DNA of 42,862 bases from Campylobacterales bacterium (GCA_014859655.1 JACUTT010000018.1:1-42862), one strand, 5' to 3'; counted from the stretch's first letter, positions 25,853 through 36,205 are shown. Made by a program: numbers and translations. Notes: generated by a model from the sequence alone, not told the origin.

Positions 25853-26581
25853 CTACTCTTTGTTGCTTTCGTGCTTTTTCAGCAGCTGTTTGAAAAAGTA
25901 GAGTGAGGCTCGGCTTACGCCAAAAAGAAGATAGCCCCCTATAAGGAGGGCCAGGGTTTCTACGGGGTAGATAAAAACAAATGAAGCGGCAACCACCAGA
26001 GCAACCAAAACCTTGATAAAGTGCGCTTTTTGAAGATCAATCTTTTTGAAGCTTGGATAACGGATATTGCTCACCATCAAAATGGAAACAAAAAGAGCCA
26101 CGAGAAGAAGCGGCAGATACATCGTAAGCGCGTACTTCTCATACAGCAAGATCAGTATAGAGACAAACACAGCGGCCGTCGGAATAGGCACACCGATAAA
26201 GACAGAAGGCTCGATCTCCATGGTCGTCACATTAAAACGGGCAAGACGAATAGCGCCAAAAATGACATAGAGTGCACTCACCACCATCCCAAAACGGCCG
26301 TAATCCACTCCGCAGAATTGGTACAGAAGCATAGCCGGAGCGACCCCAAATGAGATAACATCGGCCAGAGAGTCGAACTCAAGACCAAACTTTGATGTCG
26401 TCTTAGTCAAACGCGCGATGCGTCCGTCCAGACCGTCAAAGAGCAGTGCAAGCAGGATCAGCCAGGCGGCGTACTCGAATTTTCCCGAGCTGCTCATCAC
26501 CAGGCTCATCATGCCCGAAAAGATACCACCGGCCGTAAAAAGATTGGGTAGGACGTAGATGAGCTGTTTAGGCTGTTTCAC
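25853..26581 (-). CDS. pssA: CDP-diacylglycerol--serine O-phosphatidyltransferase
   Basis: This integral membrane enzyme makes phosphatidylserine. It has 242 residues and the complete CDP-alcohol phosphotransferase motif (D52-G-x2-A-R-x8-G66-x3-D70-x3-D74), with about seven further membrane segments. Its start overlaps the end of the psd-like gene by 14 nt, closing the cheY-prmA-ftsH-psd-pssA run known from Campylobacter (Cj1118c-Cj1114c). Confidence 0.95.
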   Translation of the reverse strand: MKQPKQLIYVLPNLFTAGGIFSGMMSLVMSSSGKFEYAAWLILLALLFDGLDGRIARLTKTTSKFGLEFDSLADVISFGVAPAMLLYQFCGVDYGRFGMVVSALYVIFGAIRLARFNVTTMEIEPSVFIGVPIPTAAVFVSILILLYEKYALTMYLPLLLVALFVSILMVSNIRYPSFKKIDLQKAHFIKVLVALVVAASFVFIYPVETLALLIGGYLLFGVSRASLYFFKQLLKKHESNKE

Positions 26582-27218
26582 TGAAGAAGCCTATCACGGA
26601 TTCACCCGCGCGCAAGGGCATCCCCTCTTTGATAGCGACACGAGAGTTAGACGGAAGATAGATAGTAGTGACTCCGTTTAGCATAAACCCATAACGCTGA
26701 GCCTGCATCACATCCCCCTCACTGCCAAAGCGTAACGGGCGTGTCCATGAGCCCAAAAGGTGCCGGACAAGCACACTTCCCCGCTTTGAAGAGAAACGGA
26801 CATCTGCCGTCTCATTCAGCTCCTTAAGCGAAGAGCTCAGGTTCAGCATCGAACCGCGGCGAAGTTTGTCAATGCCCATCACCGAAGAGATCGGTGCGCG
26901 CAAGATGGCGACATCGGCATATCCCGACTCGATAAGAAGCTCAAAGCCCGGCTTGCCGTCGATAGGAGAGTTTTCGATGGAACTGATACGCTTGAGCTTG
27001 CCGTCGATAGGAGAAAGTATGGCACCATCTTGCGCATAACTTGAAATGCGCTCAGGATTGCGGTGGACAAACAGCAAAAAAGTAAACAGCACCAACACCA
27101 AAAAAGTGGAAAATGTAAAACCGACAATCAGAAGAAGAGACAGGCTCAAGACACCCAAAGGCATCACTAGATCCCAGCCATAGCGAGAGATAAAAAATAT
27201 GTCAGTTCGCGGGTTCAC
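26568..27218 (-). CDS. Phosphatidylserine decarboxylase-related membrane protein
   Basis: The 216-residue protein has two N-terminal membrane helices and a psd-like domain: FVHRNPERISSYAQDGAILSPIDGKL, VAILRAPISSV and a C-terminal RYGFMLNGVTTIYLPSNSRV. In the short Psd family the last block normally contains the Gly-Ser pair whose cleavage creates the pyruvoyl cofactor. Here that position reads Asn-Gly, so autoprocessing may be impossible. It lies between ftsH (2 nt gap) and pssA (14 nt overlap), so a phospholipid role is likely, but decarboxylase activity is doubtful. Confidence 0.75.
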   Translation of the reverse strand: MNPRTDIFFISRYGWDLVMPLGVLSLSLLLIVGFTFSTFLVLVLFTFLLFVHRNPERISSYAQDGAILSPIDGKLKRISSIENSPIDGKPGFELLIESGYADVAILRAPISSVMGIDKLRRGSMLNLSSSLKELNETADVRFSSKRGSVLVRHLLGSWTRPLRFGSEGDVMQAQRYGFMLNGVTTIYLPSNSRVAIKEGMPLRAGESVIGFFSETA

Positions 27219-27220
27219 CT

Positions 27221-29188
27221 CTACTCGCCTTTCAATTCAGAAGAGATCTCTTCATCCTCTTTTTTCTCTTTTTCCAGACCGGTTTTCTTTTTTTCTTGAA
27301 GACGCGTTGCCATGCCATTTTCTATTTCATATTCAGCAATAATACGGCGCACTTCATCTCCGTCAATCGTCTCTTTTTCAAACAGAGAGCTTACCATGGT
27401 CTCGATAGCATCTTTGTACATATTTAGCGAGTTTACGACTTGGGCATAGTGTGCCGCCAGCTCAGATTTGATATGCTGATCCATGTCTTCTGCCATTTTT
27501 TCACTGTACTCGCGAGCTGAGCCCATGCCACCGCCTAGGAAGGTAGTACGCTGTTTTTCAAGGACCATCAGTCCCGCAACATCACTCATACCATAAAGCT
27601 GAACCATGTTTTTTATAATGTCTGTCGCACGTTCAAGATCGTTGCTAGCACCCGTTGAGATCTCTTTGATAAAGACCTCTTCTGCTGCACGTCCGCCCAA
27701 AAGGACATCGACTTCGGCCATCAGCTCATGCTTTTGCGCCAGGTATTTGTTCTCTTCGGGTGTGTTGAGCGTGTAACCCAAAGCAGCCAATCCGCGCGGG
27801 ATGATAGAGACCTTTGAGACGCGCTTGGCACCTTTTGTGATCTCTGCCATAAGGGCATGTCCGCACTCATGATACGCAACAATGCGTTTCTCTTTCGGAT
27901 CAATTCGGCGGCTCTTTTTGGAAAGTCCTGCTATAGCACGTTCTACGGCTTCAAGAAGGTCGTCCTGCGTGACACTCAGCTGCTTTTTTCGTCCGGCCAA
28001 AAGTGCAGCCTCATTGATGATGTTGGCCAGATCTGCACCGGCCAGGCCTGCTGTTAGTCGTGCCAGTTCTTCAAGGTCAGCCTTGGGGTCAAGTTTGATC
28101 CCCTTGACGTGGACATTCAGTATCTGCTTTCGCCCTTCGAAGTCGGGCTTGTCAACGAGCACCTGCCGGTCAAAACGGCCCGGACGCATCAGCGCAGGGT
28201 CCAGGATCTCAGGACGGTTGGTTGCTGCGAGGACAATGATCGGTATATCTGTACTAAAGCCGTCCATCTCAGCCAACAGCTGATTGAGTGTCTGTTCGCG
28301 CTCATCATTTCCGCCCATGTTTCCGCTGGCTGCACGGCTCTTACCGATAGCGTCGATCTCATCAATAAAGATGATAGAGGGTGCATCTTTTTTAGCCTGC
28401 TCGAAGAGGTCACGTACACGCGCAGCACCGACACCGACAAACATCTCGATAAAGCTCGAGCCTGAGACCGAGAAAAACGGCACATCCGCTTCACCGGCAA
28501 CTGCCTTGGCCAGGAGTGTTTTTCCCGTACCCGGGCTGCCCACGAGAAGCACCCCTTTTGGGATTTTTGCGCCAAGCTGAATATACTGCTGAGGATATTT
28601 CAAGAAGTCAACAATCTCTTTGACCTCATCCTTGGCTTCCTGAACTCCGGCGACATCATCAAATTTTGTTTTCGGTTTTTCCGAGTTGATCAGTTTTTTC
28701 GAATTTCCCATGCCAAGCATGCCGCTGCCCATACTCTTTTGCATACGTCCGGCAAAGAACATCCATATCCCAAGAATAAGGAAGAAAGGCAGGAGCCAGC
28801 CGAACATCTCTGTAAACCAGTTGCTCTCGCTAAAGCCCTTGTACTCGATCCCTTTCTCGTCCAAAAGTTTGATCAGATCCGGGTCTTGATGAACCAGCCG
28901 AGCCGTATAGATGACCTTTCTTCCGTTCTCGCTTGCAACTCCGCGTACAAAGTTCTGTCCAATCGCCACCTCAGAGATCTCCTCAGACGCTACAAGCTTT
29001 TTGAGCTCAGAGTAGGTAACCTCTTTGTTTTTCACCGCACCGGCATTCATCTGCGAACCGATGGCAGAGTTCTCATCACCGATAAGCAGCTTAAACACAA
29101 GTATAATTACCACAGAAAAGATGGCAAATGTCAGTAAAGGGTTTTGGTTAAAAAAGTTGTTATTTTTGTTGTTTTTAGGTTCTTTCAT
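27221..29188 (-). CDS. ftsH: ATP-dependent zinc metalloprotease FtsH
   Basis: This is a membrane-anchored AAA+ protease of about 655 residues. Two membrane helices (near 20-40 and 125-145) flank a periplasmic domain. Walker A is GSPGTGKT, Walker B is IIFIDEID, the second region of homology is present, and the protease motif is HECGH with the third zinc ligand region further on. I chose ATG 29188 (MKEPKNN), which overlaps the prmA stop (ATGA) and has GGAG upstream; the ORF also opens at 29215. A GCTATAGC octamer lies at 27930. Confidence 0.96.
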   Translation of the reverse strand: MKEPKNNKNNNFFNQNPLLTFAIFSVVIILVFKLLIGDENSAIGSQMNAGAVKNKEVTYSELKKLVASEEISEVAIGQNFVRGVASENGRKVIYTARLVHQDPDLIKLLDEKGIEYKGFSESNWFTEMFGWLLPFFLILGIWMFFAGRMQKSMGSGMLGMGNSKKLINSEKPKTKFDDVAGVQEAKDEVKEIVDFLKYPQQYIQLGAKIPKGVLLVGSPGTGKTLLAKAVAGEADVPFFSVSGSSFIEMFVGVGAARVRDLFEQAKKDAPSIIFIDEIDAIGKSRAASGNMGGNDEREQTLNQLLAEMDGFSTDIPIIVLAATNRPEILDPALMRPGRFDRQVLVDKPDFEGRKQILNVHVKGIKLDPKADLEELARLTAGLAGADLANIINEAALLAGRKKQLSVTQDDLLEAVERAIAGLSKKSRRIDPKEKRIVAYHECGHALMAEITKGAKRVSKVSIIPRGLAALGYTLNTPEENKYLAQKHELMAEVDVLLGGRAAEEVFIKEISTGASNDLERATDIIKNMVQLYGMSDVAGLMVLEKQRTTFLGGGMGSAREYSEKMAEDMDQHIKSELAAHYAQVVNSLNMYKDAIETMVSSLFEKETIDGDEVRRIIAEYEIENGMATRLQEKKKTGLEKEKKEDEEISSELKGE

Positions 29189-30006
29189 TGTTTCTCCATA
29201 ACTAAGCTGATCCACTCGCCGTCACAAATGCGTTCGATGCACTTCATGTCGGAAAATTTCTTTTGAACTTTTTCTTCATATTTGTCTAATATCCCCGAAA
29301 GGAGAAGTTTTGAACGTGTTGCTTTTTTTAAATCGCTTGCGATAAATATGAGCACATCCGCAACGATATTGGCGATCACAAGGTCATAGGTTTTTTCCGT
29401 GTTGTTGATCGAACCCTCCCAGATCTCACGATACTCCGTCTCATTTAAGAGAAAATTCTCTTTCGCATTCTCAACAGAAACTGAATCCGTATCGCACAGA
29501 TCTACAACAGCGCCTAGTTTTCGCGCGGCTATAGCGAGTATTCCGCTTCCACAGCCGACATCAACAACTTCCATCCCTGGTTTCAGGTGGTTCGAAATCG
29601 CCTTCAGACAGCTCGACGTCGTCGGATGATGTCCCGTGCCAAAGGCCAAAGCGGGGTCAAGCTTGATGTTGATGAGCTCTTTGCTCCCCTCGCTCCAGGT
29701 CGGATGGATATAAAACTTTCCGACCTGTACGGGCTCTATCCCCTCTTGGTACTTGCCTATCCAGTCTTCATTCTTCTTTTTGCACAGTTCCAAAGTGACC
29801 GTGACCTCTTCATTCAGCGCTTCGCTGAGCGCATGAGCAAACTGCTCTACACCCCACGCCAAAGTCTCAAGCTCATCCTCACTTCGCACGATCAGATGCT
29901 CTTTCTCTTCTTCAAACCCTACCGGCAACGATGCACTTAAAAAATCACTGAAATTCTCAATGTGCGCCGAAGGGCGTATCACCAACTCATAATATGTGTC
30001 TTGCAT
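29185..30006 (-). CDS. prmA: Ribosomal protein L11 methyltransferase
   Basis: This SAM-dependent enzyme methylates ribosomal protein L11. It has 273 residues, motif I VVDVGCGSGILAIAARKLGA, the FGTGHHPTT substrate loop and the ANIVADVL motif typical of PrmA. Its ATG shares one base with the cheY stop (TGATG), and its stop overlaps the ftsH start. The GCTATAGC at 29528 encodes Ala-Ile-Ala in motif I. Confidence 0.95.
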   Translation of the reverse strand: MQDTYYELVIRPSAHIENFSDFLSASLPVGFEEEKEHLIVRSEDELETLAWGVEQFAHALSEALNEEVTVTLELCKKKNEDWIGKYQEGIEPVQVGKFYIHPTWSEGSKELINIKLDPALAFGTGHHPTTSSCLKAISNHLKPGMEVVDVGCGSGILAIAARKLGAVVDLCDTDSVSVENAKENFLLNETEYREIWEGSINNTEKTYDLVIANIVADVLIFIASDLKKATRSKLLLSGILDKYEEKVQKKFSDMKCIERICDGEWISLVMEKQ

Positions 30007-30380
30007 CAGCCTTCTATGCCCAGTACCGCAGCAAGCTTCTCTTTTAATACCTGAGGCGTAAAGGGCTTGACAATGTAGTTGTTTACCCCCGCCTTCAAGG
30101 CAGTGATCACTTCGGCTTTGCCGCCTTCAGTAGTAACCATAATGATAGGAAGATCACTAAATCGTGCATCCGCACGGACTTTTTTGACCAGCTCCAGGCC
30201 ATTCATCTCCGGCATATTCCAATCGGTGATCAGCATGCCAGCATCAGGATTGCTGTCCAATACAGCCCATCCCTGCACTCCATCTTCACCCTCTAGAATA
30301 TCTTTGTATCCGAGGCGTGAGAGCGTATTTTTGATGATACGACGCATTGTTGAACTATCATCTACTACTATTAATTTCAA
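30006..30380 (-). CDS. cheY: Chemotaxis response regulator CheY
   Basis: This stand-alone receiver domain of 124 residues has acidic pocket D7/D8, phosphoacceptor Asp53 (ITDWNMPEMNG), the TTEGGK switch segment and Lys in IVKPF. It controls flagellar motor switching. The start is TTG 30380, with AAGGA six nt upstream. It heads the cheY-prmA-ftsH-psd-pssA cluster, 53 nt after hisA. Confidence 0.93.
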   Translation of the reverse strand: MKLIVVDDSSTMRRIIKNTLSRLGYKDILEGEDGVQGWAVLDSNPDAGMLITDWNMPEMNGLELVKKVRADARFSDLPIIMVTTEGGKAEVITALKAGVNNYIVKPFTPQVLKEKLAAVLGIEG

Positions 30381-30433
30381 TATTTATCCTTGCAAGGTAT
30401 CTTAAATATGCACAATAATAACTTATTCTACTT

Positions 30434-31141
30434 TTAGCGAACTTTAAAAACTTTCTTAAGATCTATTGTACCCTCATAAAAGGCTTTTCCGATGATCACA
30501 CCGGAAATATTGCCTGCTTTTTCAAGTTTTACTATGTCGCTCTCATCGCGTACGCCGCCGCTAGCAATTGTTGCGACACCCGAAGCTTCGGCGATCGACT
30601 GGGTAAACTCGACATTGACTCCGCTTAAGGTCCCGTCGCGGCCGACATCCGTACAGATGATCGCCTCTACACCCGCGTCCGCAAAAGCGCGGGCCAGCTC
30701 AGTCGCACGCATCTGCGAAGTCTGCGCCCAGCCCTCCACCGCCACATAGCCGTCTATAGCGTCGATTCCGACGGCGATAGGGTACTTTTTCGCCATCTGC
30801 TTTACAAACTCGGGGTCCTTGACGGCAATAGAGCCCAAGATAAGCCTGTCGATGCCCAGCTCAAGATAGCGCACTATCGTTGCTTCGTCGCGTATGCCTC
30901 CGCCGAGTTCAAGCTTCATTGTGCAGTTCGCGCGGATCTGACGGATCTGCTCCAGGTTTTTCGGCTCTCCTGCAAAGGCGCCGTTGAGATCTACCAGGTG
31001 TGTCCATTTTGACCCCATCTCTTCAAAGGTCTTGACCAGCTGCCACGGCTCATCCGAGTAGATCTTTGCGCTCTCCATCAAGCCCTTGGTCAGGCGTACT
31101 GCTTTGCCGTCTTTAAGATCGATTGCCGGTAGAATGTCCAT
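30434..31141 (-). CDS. hisA: Phosphoribosylformimino-5-aminoimidazole carboxamide ribotide isomerase
   Basis: The histidine-pathway ProFAR isomerase, a TIM barrel of 235 residues. [15 protein letters not shown] carries the first catalytic Asp, [12 protein letters not shown] the second, with phosphate-binding segments ELGGGIRDE and [10 protein letters not shown]. It follows hisH by 8 nt. Confidence 0.96.
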   Translation of the reverse strand: MDILPAIDLKDGKAVRLTKGLMESAKIYSDEPWQLVKTFEEMGSKWTHLVDLNGAFAGEPKNLEQIRQIRANCTMKLELGGGIRDEATIVRYLELGIDRLILGSIAVKDPEFVKQMAKKYPIAVGIDAIDGYVAVEGWAQTSQMRATELARAFADAGVEAIICTDVGRDGTLSGVNVEFTQSIAEASGVATIASGGVRDESDIVKLEKAGNISGVIIGKAFYEGTIDLKKVFKVR

Positions 31142-31149
31142 TAAAATCC

Positions 31150-31761
31150 TTATAAATCAATAAAATTTTTCAGTATTGCCAAGCCGTTTTTATGGCTTTT
31201 TTCCGGATGGGGCTGAATACCTAAAATGTTTCCGTTTTGAACAGATGAAGCAAAACGGTAACCGTACTCCGTTTCGCCGATAATATTCTCTTCATTGTCG
31301 CACACCGCGTGAAAAGAGTGGACAAAATAAAGATAGTGCTCCTGGTCCATCCCCTTAAACAGAGGGTGCTCTTTGGTAAATAAGCGGTTCCATCCCATAT
31401 GCGGTATTTTCAAAGGGTGAGAGAACCTGCTGCTGTCAAAACCGACAACCTTCCCCTTGATAAGGCCCAAGCCTTCGTGCCTGCCGAACTCTTCACTGGA
31501 GTCAAAAAGCAGCTGCATCCCTAAGCAGATGCCCAGCATGTAGTTGCCGCTTTTGGCGAACTCTTTTACTGCCTGATCCATGCCGTTAGCCCCGAGGTGC
31601 TCCATGGCGTCACCATACGCGCCGACACCGGGCAGAATAATCTTCTCATAGCGGCTTAAATTCTCAGGATTCGACTCGACAATCACCTCTTCGCCTAAAC
31701 GAGAAAATGCATTTTTCACAGAGGCCAAATTGCCTATGTTGTAATCAACAATTGCTATCAA
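31150..31761 (-). CDS. hisH: Imidazole glycerol phosphate synthase, glutaminase subunit
   Basis: This class I glutamine amidotransferase of 203 residues feeds ammonia to HisF. The nucleophile elbow is [10 protein letters not shown], and the His/Glu pair is in IQPHPEKS. The start overlaps the stop of the upstream membrane protein gene by 4 nt. hisF is not in the window. Confidence 0.95.
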   Translation of the reverse strand: MIAIVDYNIGNLASVKNAFSRLGEEVIVESNPENLSRYEKIILPGVGAYGDAMEHLGANGMDQAVKEFAKSGNYMLGICLGMQLLFDSSEEFGRHEGLGLIKGKVVGFDSSRFSHPLKIPHMGWNRLFTKEHPLFKGMDQEHYLYFVHSFHAVCDNEENIIGETEYGYRFASSVQNGNILGIQPHPEKSHKNGLAILKNFIDL

Positions 31762-32666
31762 TCTTCTTCACCTTCTGACTGTTTCGTAAGTTTTATATAG
31801 CCCGCGAGGGTTATTGTCAGCATTGCCACTCCGCCGATGAGATAGATCGCATGGATAAGCATATCCGGCTCAATAAGGGCAAACTTAAAGACCAGCATCA
31901 GCGCCTCTATGGAGAGCGCTATAATGATCGATCCTAGAAATTTGATCATTGTCCGGTTTGCCCCGGAGTTTGAACGCCGGTGCATCCCCATAACCTCTTC
32001 TTCAAAGATGGTTTTCACCAGATCGAATATCGCCAGAGAGAGGGTCAAAAGGATCGTCGCCTCGAAAATCGTTTTGATCTCCAGGGCATGGTAATCAAAA
32101 CCGTGTGAAAGAAAATTCTCTACTCCCTTGACAAAGAGCAGCAGTGCCACCATCGCCAATGCCAGAGAAAAAAGCGAGTAGGCCAGTTTGCTCACCCGTC
32201 CGAAAAACGAGGAACCTGCCGTGGGATGCGCAAGCTTGACGACACTAAGCAAAGACATATCCAAACAGGCCACATACATGACCTTTCCACTTTCATCAAA
32301 AATAGGCTGAGAACCCGTAACCGTGAGATCATGGGTGATCAGTGAGGGGTAAGGATCCGTGATCGTACAGCGTTTTTCTTTCATTGCCCGGTAGTAGTAG
32401 GCGCGGCTTGAACGGATATGGCCGATATCATCGATTTTTGTACCGTCTTGAAGATAGGTCGGCGAAATTTGTACGCCTTTATCATCCAGAAGATAGACAC
32501 CCTCGGCGTCTTGAAGATCCCCCATGACCTTGCGCAGACGGTTAGTCACCGACTCGGGGGAGATATCAGGAAGGCGATTGGGAAGGTTTTTAGAAAAGAG
32601 GTAACAAAAATAGGCACGCGCTTTTGTGCGTATCTCAGAAAACTGCTGTAAGTCGCGTACTACCAT
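31758..32666 (-). CDS. PDC-sensor-like membrane protein
   Basis: The 302-residue protein has an N-terminal PDC/Cache-like region of about 150 residues (EGVYLLDDKGVQISPTY, HIRSSRAYYYRAMKEKRCTITDPYPS, TVTGSQPIFDESGKVMYVACLDMS). Four predicted helices follow, then a short charged tail. There is no kinase, GGDEF or methyl-accepting domain, so how it would signal is unclear. No N-terminal membrane helix precedes the PDC region, which is odd for an extracytoplasmic sensor. GGAG precedes ATG 32666. It heads the his/chemotaxis/phospholipid run. Confidence 0.75.
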   Translation of the reverse strand: MVVRDLQQFSEIRTKARAYFCYLFSKNLPNRLPDISPESVTNRLRKVMGDLQDAEGVYLLDDKGVQISPTYLQDGTKIDDIGHIRSSRAYYYRAMKEKRCTITDPYPSLITHDLTVTGSQPIFDESGKVMYVACLDMSLLSVVKLAHPTAGSSFFGRVSKLAYSLFSLALAMVALLLFVKGVENFLSHGFDYHALEIKTIFEATILLTLSLAIFDLVKTIFEEEVMGMHRRSNSGANRTMIKFLGSIIIALSIEALMLVFKFALIEPDMLIHAIYLIGGVAMLTITLAGYIKLTKQSEGEED

Positions 32667-32784
32667 CTTTAACTCCGGATTTCGGATTTTTTGAGAATTA
32701 TACCCGATTTAGCTTATGGATAGCTCTATACAAGCCAAAAATGGCCTTCTCTCAAGTGGGCCTGTGCATCTTTTCGTATTTTGC

Positions 32785-32790
32785 TATAAT
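32785..32790 (+). promoter_or_regulatory. Extended -10 box of waaC-lpxL
   Basis: TGCTATAAT: consensus TATAAT with a TGn extension, 24 nt before the waaC ATG, after a T-rich stretch. Confidence 0.65.
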
Positions 32791-32813
32791 TGTGAAAAAA
32801 TTGAGTGAGACAT

Positions 32814-33809
32814 ATGCGCATAGCTATCATTCGGCTCTCTGCTTTGGGGGACATCATCAATTCGGCGCTGATCTTGCAGTTTATCAAAAAGGCCTACCCC
32901 AAGGCTCGCATTGAGTGGATCTGTGAGGAGGCTTTTGCGCCTGTCTTAAAGGACCACCCCGACCTTCATGCTGTCCACACCGTCGCGATCAAGCGAGCGA
33001 AAAAGACAAGATCCCTGCGTCTGCTTTTTCAGAGTGCCTCCAAACTCCGCGCACTTGGAGAGTTCGATGCCATCATCGACCTGCAGGGACTCCTGAAATC
33101 GGCCCTTGTCGCGCGTCTTGTCGGCAAAGATGTCCACGGCTTTGCCAAGGACTCCCTGCGCGAGCCTATTGCTTCGCTCTTTTACAGCTTTTACACGCAT
33201 ATTCCCTACGCTGAAAACTCCATCTGGCGGAGTCTAGTACTGGTGAGCGAAGCCCTGCAGATACCCATCACAAAAGAAATGGTGGACGCAAAAAAACCTG
33301 CTCTCTCTTACAAGGAGTCAGACAATGTCGCCTGCGAACTTTTGAGCACAACACAGAAAAATATCGCCTTTGTCATCGGAGCAAGCTGGCCGTCAAAATG
33401 CTATCCGCGCGAGAGCTTCAGCTCTTTGGCACAGAAGTTTGATGCCAACGTCATTCTGATCTGGGGAAGCGCTGCCGAGAGAGAAGATGCCCTCTATATT
33501 GCACAAAACAGTTCTGCCAGACTGGCTCCGAAACTCTCCCTCAAACAGCTTGTCGCCCTTGTCGACAGTGTCGATCTTCTCATCGGAAATGATACCGGGC
33601 CGACGCATATCGCCTGGGCGATGAACAAACCCTCCATTACTCTATTTGGACCGACACCGGCTAAGAAGATGATGTGGCAGACAAGGATAAACATTTCCCT
33701 CGAATCAGACTCGAAGGTCGATCCTCTAAAACTCGACCGAAGCGACATCTCCATCAAAGAGATCCCGGTTGAACTCGTTTATGAAAAAGCGATGGAGCTG
33801 CTTTCATGA
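32814..33809 (+). CDS. waaC: Lipopolysaccharide heptosyltransferase I
   Basis: This family 9 glycosyltransferase adds the first heptose to Kdo in the LPS inner core. It has 331 residues, an N-terminal MRIAIIRLSALGDIINS with the conserved Asp, and the donor-binding segment LLIGNDTGPTHIAWAMNKPSITLFGPT. An in-frame GTG at 32805 exists, but ATG 32814 matches the family N-terminus. Its stop overlaps the acyltransferase start (ATGA). Confidence 0.92.
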   Translation: MRIAIIRLSALGDIINSALILQFIKKAYPKARIEWICEEAFAPVLKDHPDLHAVHTVAIKRAKKTRSLRLLFQSASKLRALGEFDAIIDLQGLLKSALVARLVGKDVHGFAKDSLREPIASLFYSFYTHIPYAENSIWRSLVLVSEALQIPITKEMVDAKKPALSYKESDNVACELLSTTQKNIAFVIGASWPSKCYPRESFSSLAQKFDANVILIWGSAAEREDALYIAQNSSARLAPKLSLKQLVALVDSVDLLIGNDTGPTHIAWAMNKPSITLFGPTPAKKMMWQTRINISLESDSKVDPLKLDRSDISIKEIPVELVYEKAMELLS

Positions 33810-34690
33810 TCTCCTACGCTTTTTTTCGTATCTTTGAAACCCTCTTTCTGGCCCTGCCCCGTGGTGCCCAGAAGTCTCTCATCCTTTTTCTGGCCACACT
33901 CGCATTTTGGATTGACACCAAGCACAAGAGGGTCATTCGGGCCAATCTCGACCTGAGCCTAAAAGATCAGATCAGCGAAGAAAAGTACGACAGCATCCTG
34001 GGCTACTGCCATAAAAACCTCGCCCTTGTCCTTTGGCAGGTGCTTCGCAGCAGCCGCTTAAGCATCAAGGACCTTGAAAAGAGCGTGAGTTTTGAGAACA
34101 GGCACTACATTGACGAGGCGATGAAAACAGGCAGACCCATCATCATCATCTCCGCGCATTATGGCAACTGGGAGCTGGGCGCAACGGCGATCGGCGGACT
34201 CATCTCGCCTATCACCTCTATCCACAAGAAGATGAACAACCCCTATTTTGATGCGTATCTGATGAAGTCACGCACGAAATTCAATATGAAAATGGTGGAA
34301 AAAAGAGGCGCGATCAAGCATCTGCTCAAGGCGCTCAAAGAGGGGAAGATCATTACGATGATGATCGATCAGAATGTCAACCCCAAAGACGGGATCTACA
34401 TCGACTTTCTCGGGGCAAAAGCGACGCAGACGGCCGCACCTGCATTTTTGGCACGCAAGTTTGACGCGCTTATCATTCCGATACTGATCAACACCTCCCC
34501 CGAAAAAGAGAGTGTCATCACCTTTTTCGAGCCTATCGAGACGGCAAAAACAGAAGATGAAAAAAGGGACATTCTCCAATCGACCCAGGCCCAGGCCGAT
34601 TTTCTTGCCAAGGCCATCAAAGCCTATCCCGAACCCTGGTTCTGGTGCCATAAACGCTGGAAGTCAGCGCATAAAGAGATCTACAAATAA
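33806..34690 (+). CDS. Lipid A biosynthesis lauroyl acyltransferase (LpxL/HtrB family)
   Basis: The 294-residue inner-membrane protein adds a secondary acyl chain to lipid A. The catalytic HxxxxE motif is HYGNWE (about 117-122), followed by MMIDQNVNPKDGIYIDFLG and the late WFWCHKRWK motif. It is translationally coupled to waaC, as in Campylobacter (Cj1133-Cj1134). Chain specificity cannot be read. Confidence 0.92.
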   Translation: MISYAFFRIFETLFLALPRGAQKSLILFLATLAFWIDTKHKRVIRANLDLSLKDQISEEKYDSILGYCHKNLALVLWQVLRSSRLSIKDLEKSVSFENRHYIDEAMKTGRPIIIISAHYGNWELGATAIGGLISPITSIHKKMNNPYFDAYLMKSRTKFNMKMVEKRGAIKHLLKALKEGKIITMMIDQNVNPKDGIYIDFLGAKATQTAAPAFLARKFDALIIPILINTSPEKESVITFFEPIETAKTEDEKRDILQSTQAQADFLAKAIKAYPEPWFWCHKRWKSAHKEIYK

Positions 34691-34732
34691 GTTTTTGTCT
34701 GCTATAGCAGCGCAGAGGATGCGCCCTGAGGT

Positions 34733-36148
34733 TTAGTAGTTCACCTGGACCTGGAAACGAAGGGCCGCGCCGCTGAAACGTTCGCCGTAGCCGTTCGACT
34801 GCTGTACATCGCTGCGGTTCATGGCGTGGTAGACAGTAGAGAACTCGACCTCTTTGGCGGCCTGCCACTCAAAACCGATCTCCCAGTCGTTGACCTGGTT
34901 GCGCGGCGAGTTTAGCTCCGCCTTGGAGTAGCCGTCAAAATATTGCCATTTGGCAAAAAGGGTCAGGGCATCATTGTCTTTTATCGCGTCGGTAAAACGG
35001 TACATACTCTGGATATAGCCGCCGTTCAGGTTCTTCTCGCTGATTGAAGTCACTCCCTCGACAGCTTTGCCATCTGCACCCGGTGTCTTACCCCAGTTCC
35101 ACTCTGCCTGCAGACCGAAGGGCTGCTGATACATAATGGCGGAGATACCGATACGCTCGTCGTTGATGCCTTTGGGATCCGTCAATGTTACCAATGGAGT
35201 AACTTTACTAAATTCATCTGTTTTAGTAGAGACATTCGGCGACACATATTTTCCCTTGTACCCCTGAACACCAAACTCAAAGATCTGTCCGCTTTGCGTC
35301 TTGAAAGGATAGGTCAGACGGGTAACGGTGTGGTAGTTGCCGTTGCTTTCGCTTCTGTTTGCCCCCTGGCCGTTGTAGGCACCTAGCGCGAACATACCGT
35401 AGTTGCCGGTGCTTTTCAGGCCCTTGGCATCGATCTCAGCGAAAAGCTCCTGCACGGCAACGGGCGTGTAGTAGTAAAAGGCACCGATGTCGCGCTCGTC
35501 GCGCACCGCGCTGTTTAAGGCATCGTTGCGGTCGTGGGCCAGACGCTTGGAGCTTGACTGCAAGTTTTCAAAACCGTAAGGAACCTTTGACTGCCCCACG
35601 CGAACGCGGTGCACCTTTGTCTTGTCATAATAGATATCCCCGTAGAAATCGCGTAACTGTCCGATGTGGTTGGTCGAACCCGCAGAACTTGCGAAGTCAG
35701 GCTGGATGTAGATGCCTAAATGCTCACCGACATTTCCCGAAATGACAACACGCGCGCGGCGGATTAAAAAGTTTTGGTCGTTTCTTGTCGATTTGTCCGC
35801 CCAGTACCCTTTGAAGCTTCCGTCATTTAGCTTATTTTCGCCGCTGAGATACTCGGTGTTTCGAAACTGCATATAACCGCCGATCTTGAGCTTGTTAGAC
35901 CAGCTTTTCTTGTCTTTTTCTATGTAGCCCTGCATTGCGCTCTCGTACTCGGAGACTTTGGCAGCCTGCTCGCTAAGCTGGGTGTCGACCTCTTTGGCAT
36001 CGATAAAGTCGCCCATCTTGACACGCCCATCGTGTGGCGTGGTAAAGACCTGCCCTGTTTCAGGATCAGTGTACAGACTCATCGCATCGGCGCAGAGCGC
36101 ACCGCTCATCGCTACTGCTGCAAGGGCAGATAAAGCTACTTTTTTCAT
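34733..36148 (-). CDS. Outer-membrane porin, OprO/OprP-like
   Basis: The 471-residue protein has a signal peptide (MKKVALSALAAVAMSGALCADA), a short periplasmic segment with a coiled coil (DTQLSEQAAKVSEYESAMQGYIEKD), and a beta barrel. Porin_O_P-like stretches include RVRVGQSKVPYGFENLQSSSKRLAHDR and FALGAYNGQGAN. The C-terminus (ALRFQVQVNY) ends in an aromatic residue. AGGAG precedes ATG 36148; the ORF opens upstream at 36190 without a ribosome site. The OprP name implies phosphate or polyphosphate, but specificity is not established. Confidence 0.87.
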   Translation of the reverse strand: MKKVALSALAAVAMSGALCADAMSLYTDPETGQVFTTPHDGRVKMGDFIDAKEVDTQLSEQAAKVSEYESAMQGYIEKDKKSWSNKLKIGGYMQFRNTEYLSGENKLNDGSFKGYWADKSTRNDQNFLIRRARVVISGNVGEHLGIYIQPDFASSAGSTNHIGQLRDFYGDIYYDKTKVHRVRVGQSKVPYGFENLQSSSKRLAHDRNDALNSAVRDERDIGAFYYYTPVAVQELFAEIDAKGLKSTGNYGMFALGAYNGQGANRSESNGNYHTVTRLTYPFKTQSGQIFEFGVQGYKGKYVSPNVSTKTDEFSKVTPLVTLTDPKGINDERIGISAIMYQQPFGLQAEWNWGKTPGADGKAVEGVTSISEKNLNGGYIQSMYRFTDAIKDNDALTLFAKWQYFDGYSKAELNSPRNQVNDWEIGFEWQAAKEVEFSTVYHAMNRSDVQQSNGYGERFSGAALRFQVQVNY

Positions 36149-36205
36149 AAAAAACTCTCCTCTATTGTGTTGACGACATTTTAGAGACATTTGATTACAA
36201 TAGGG

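Noticed and set aside
34701-34708. GCTATAGC palindromes as transcription terminators
   Set aside because: Several intergenic copies form hairpins, but none is followed by a T run on the relevant strand, and most copies are inside genes.
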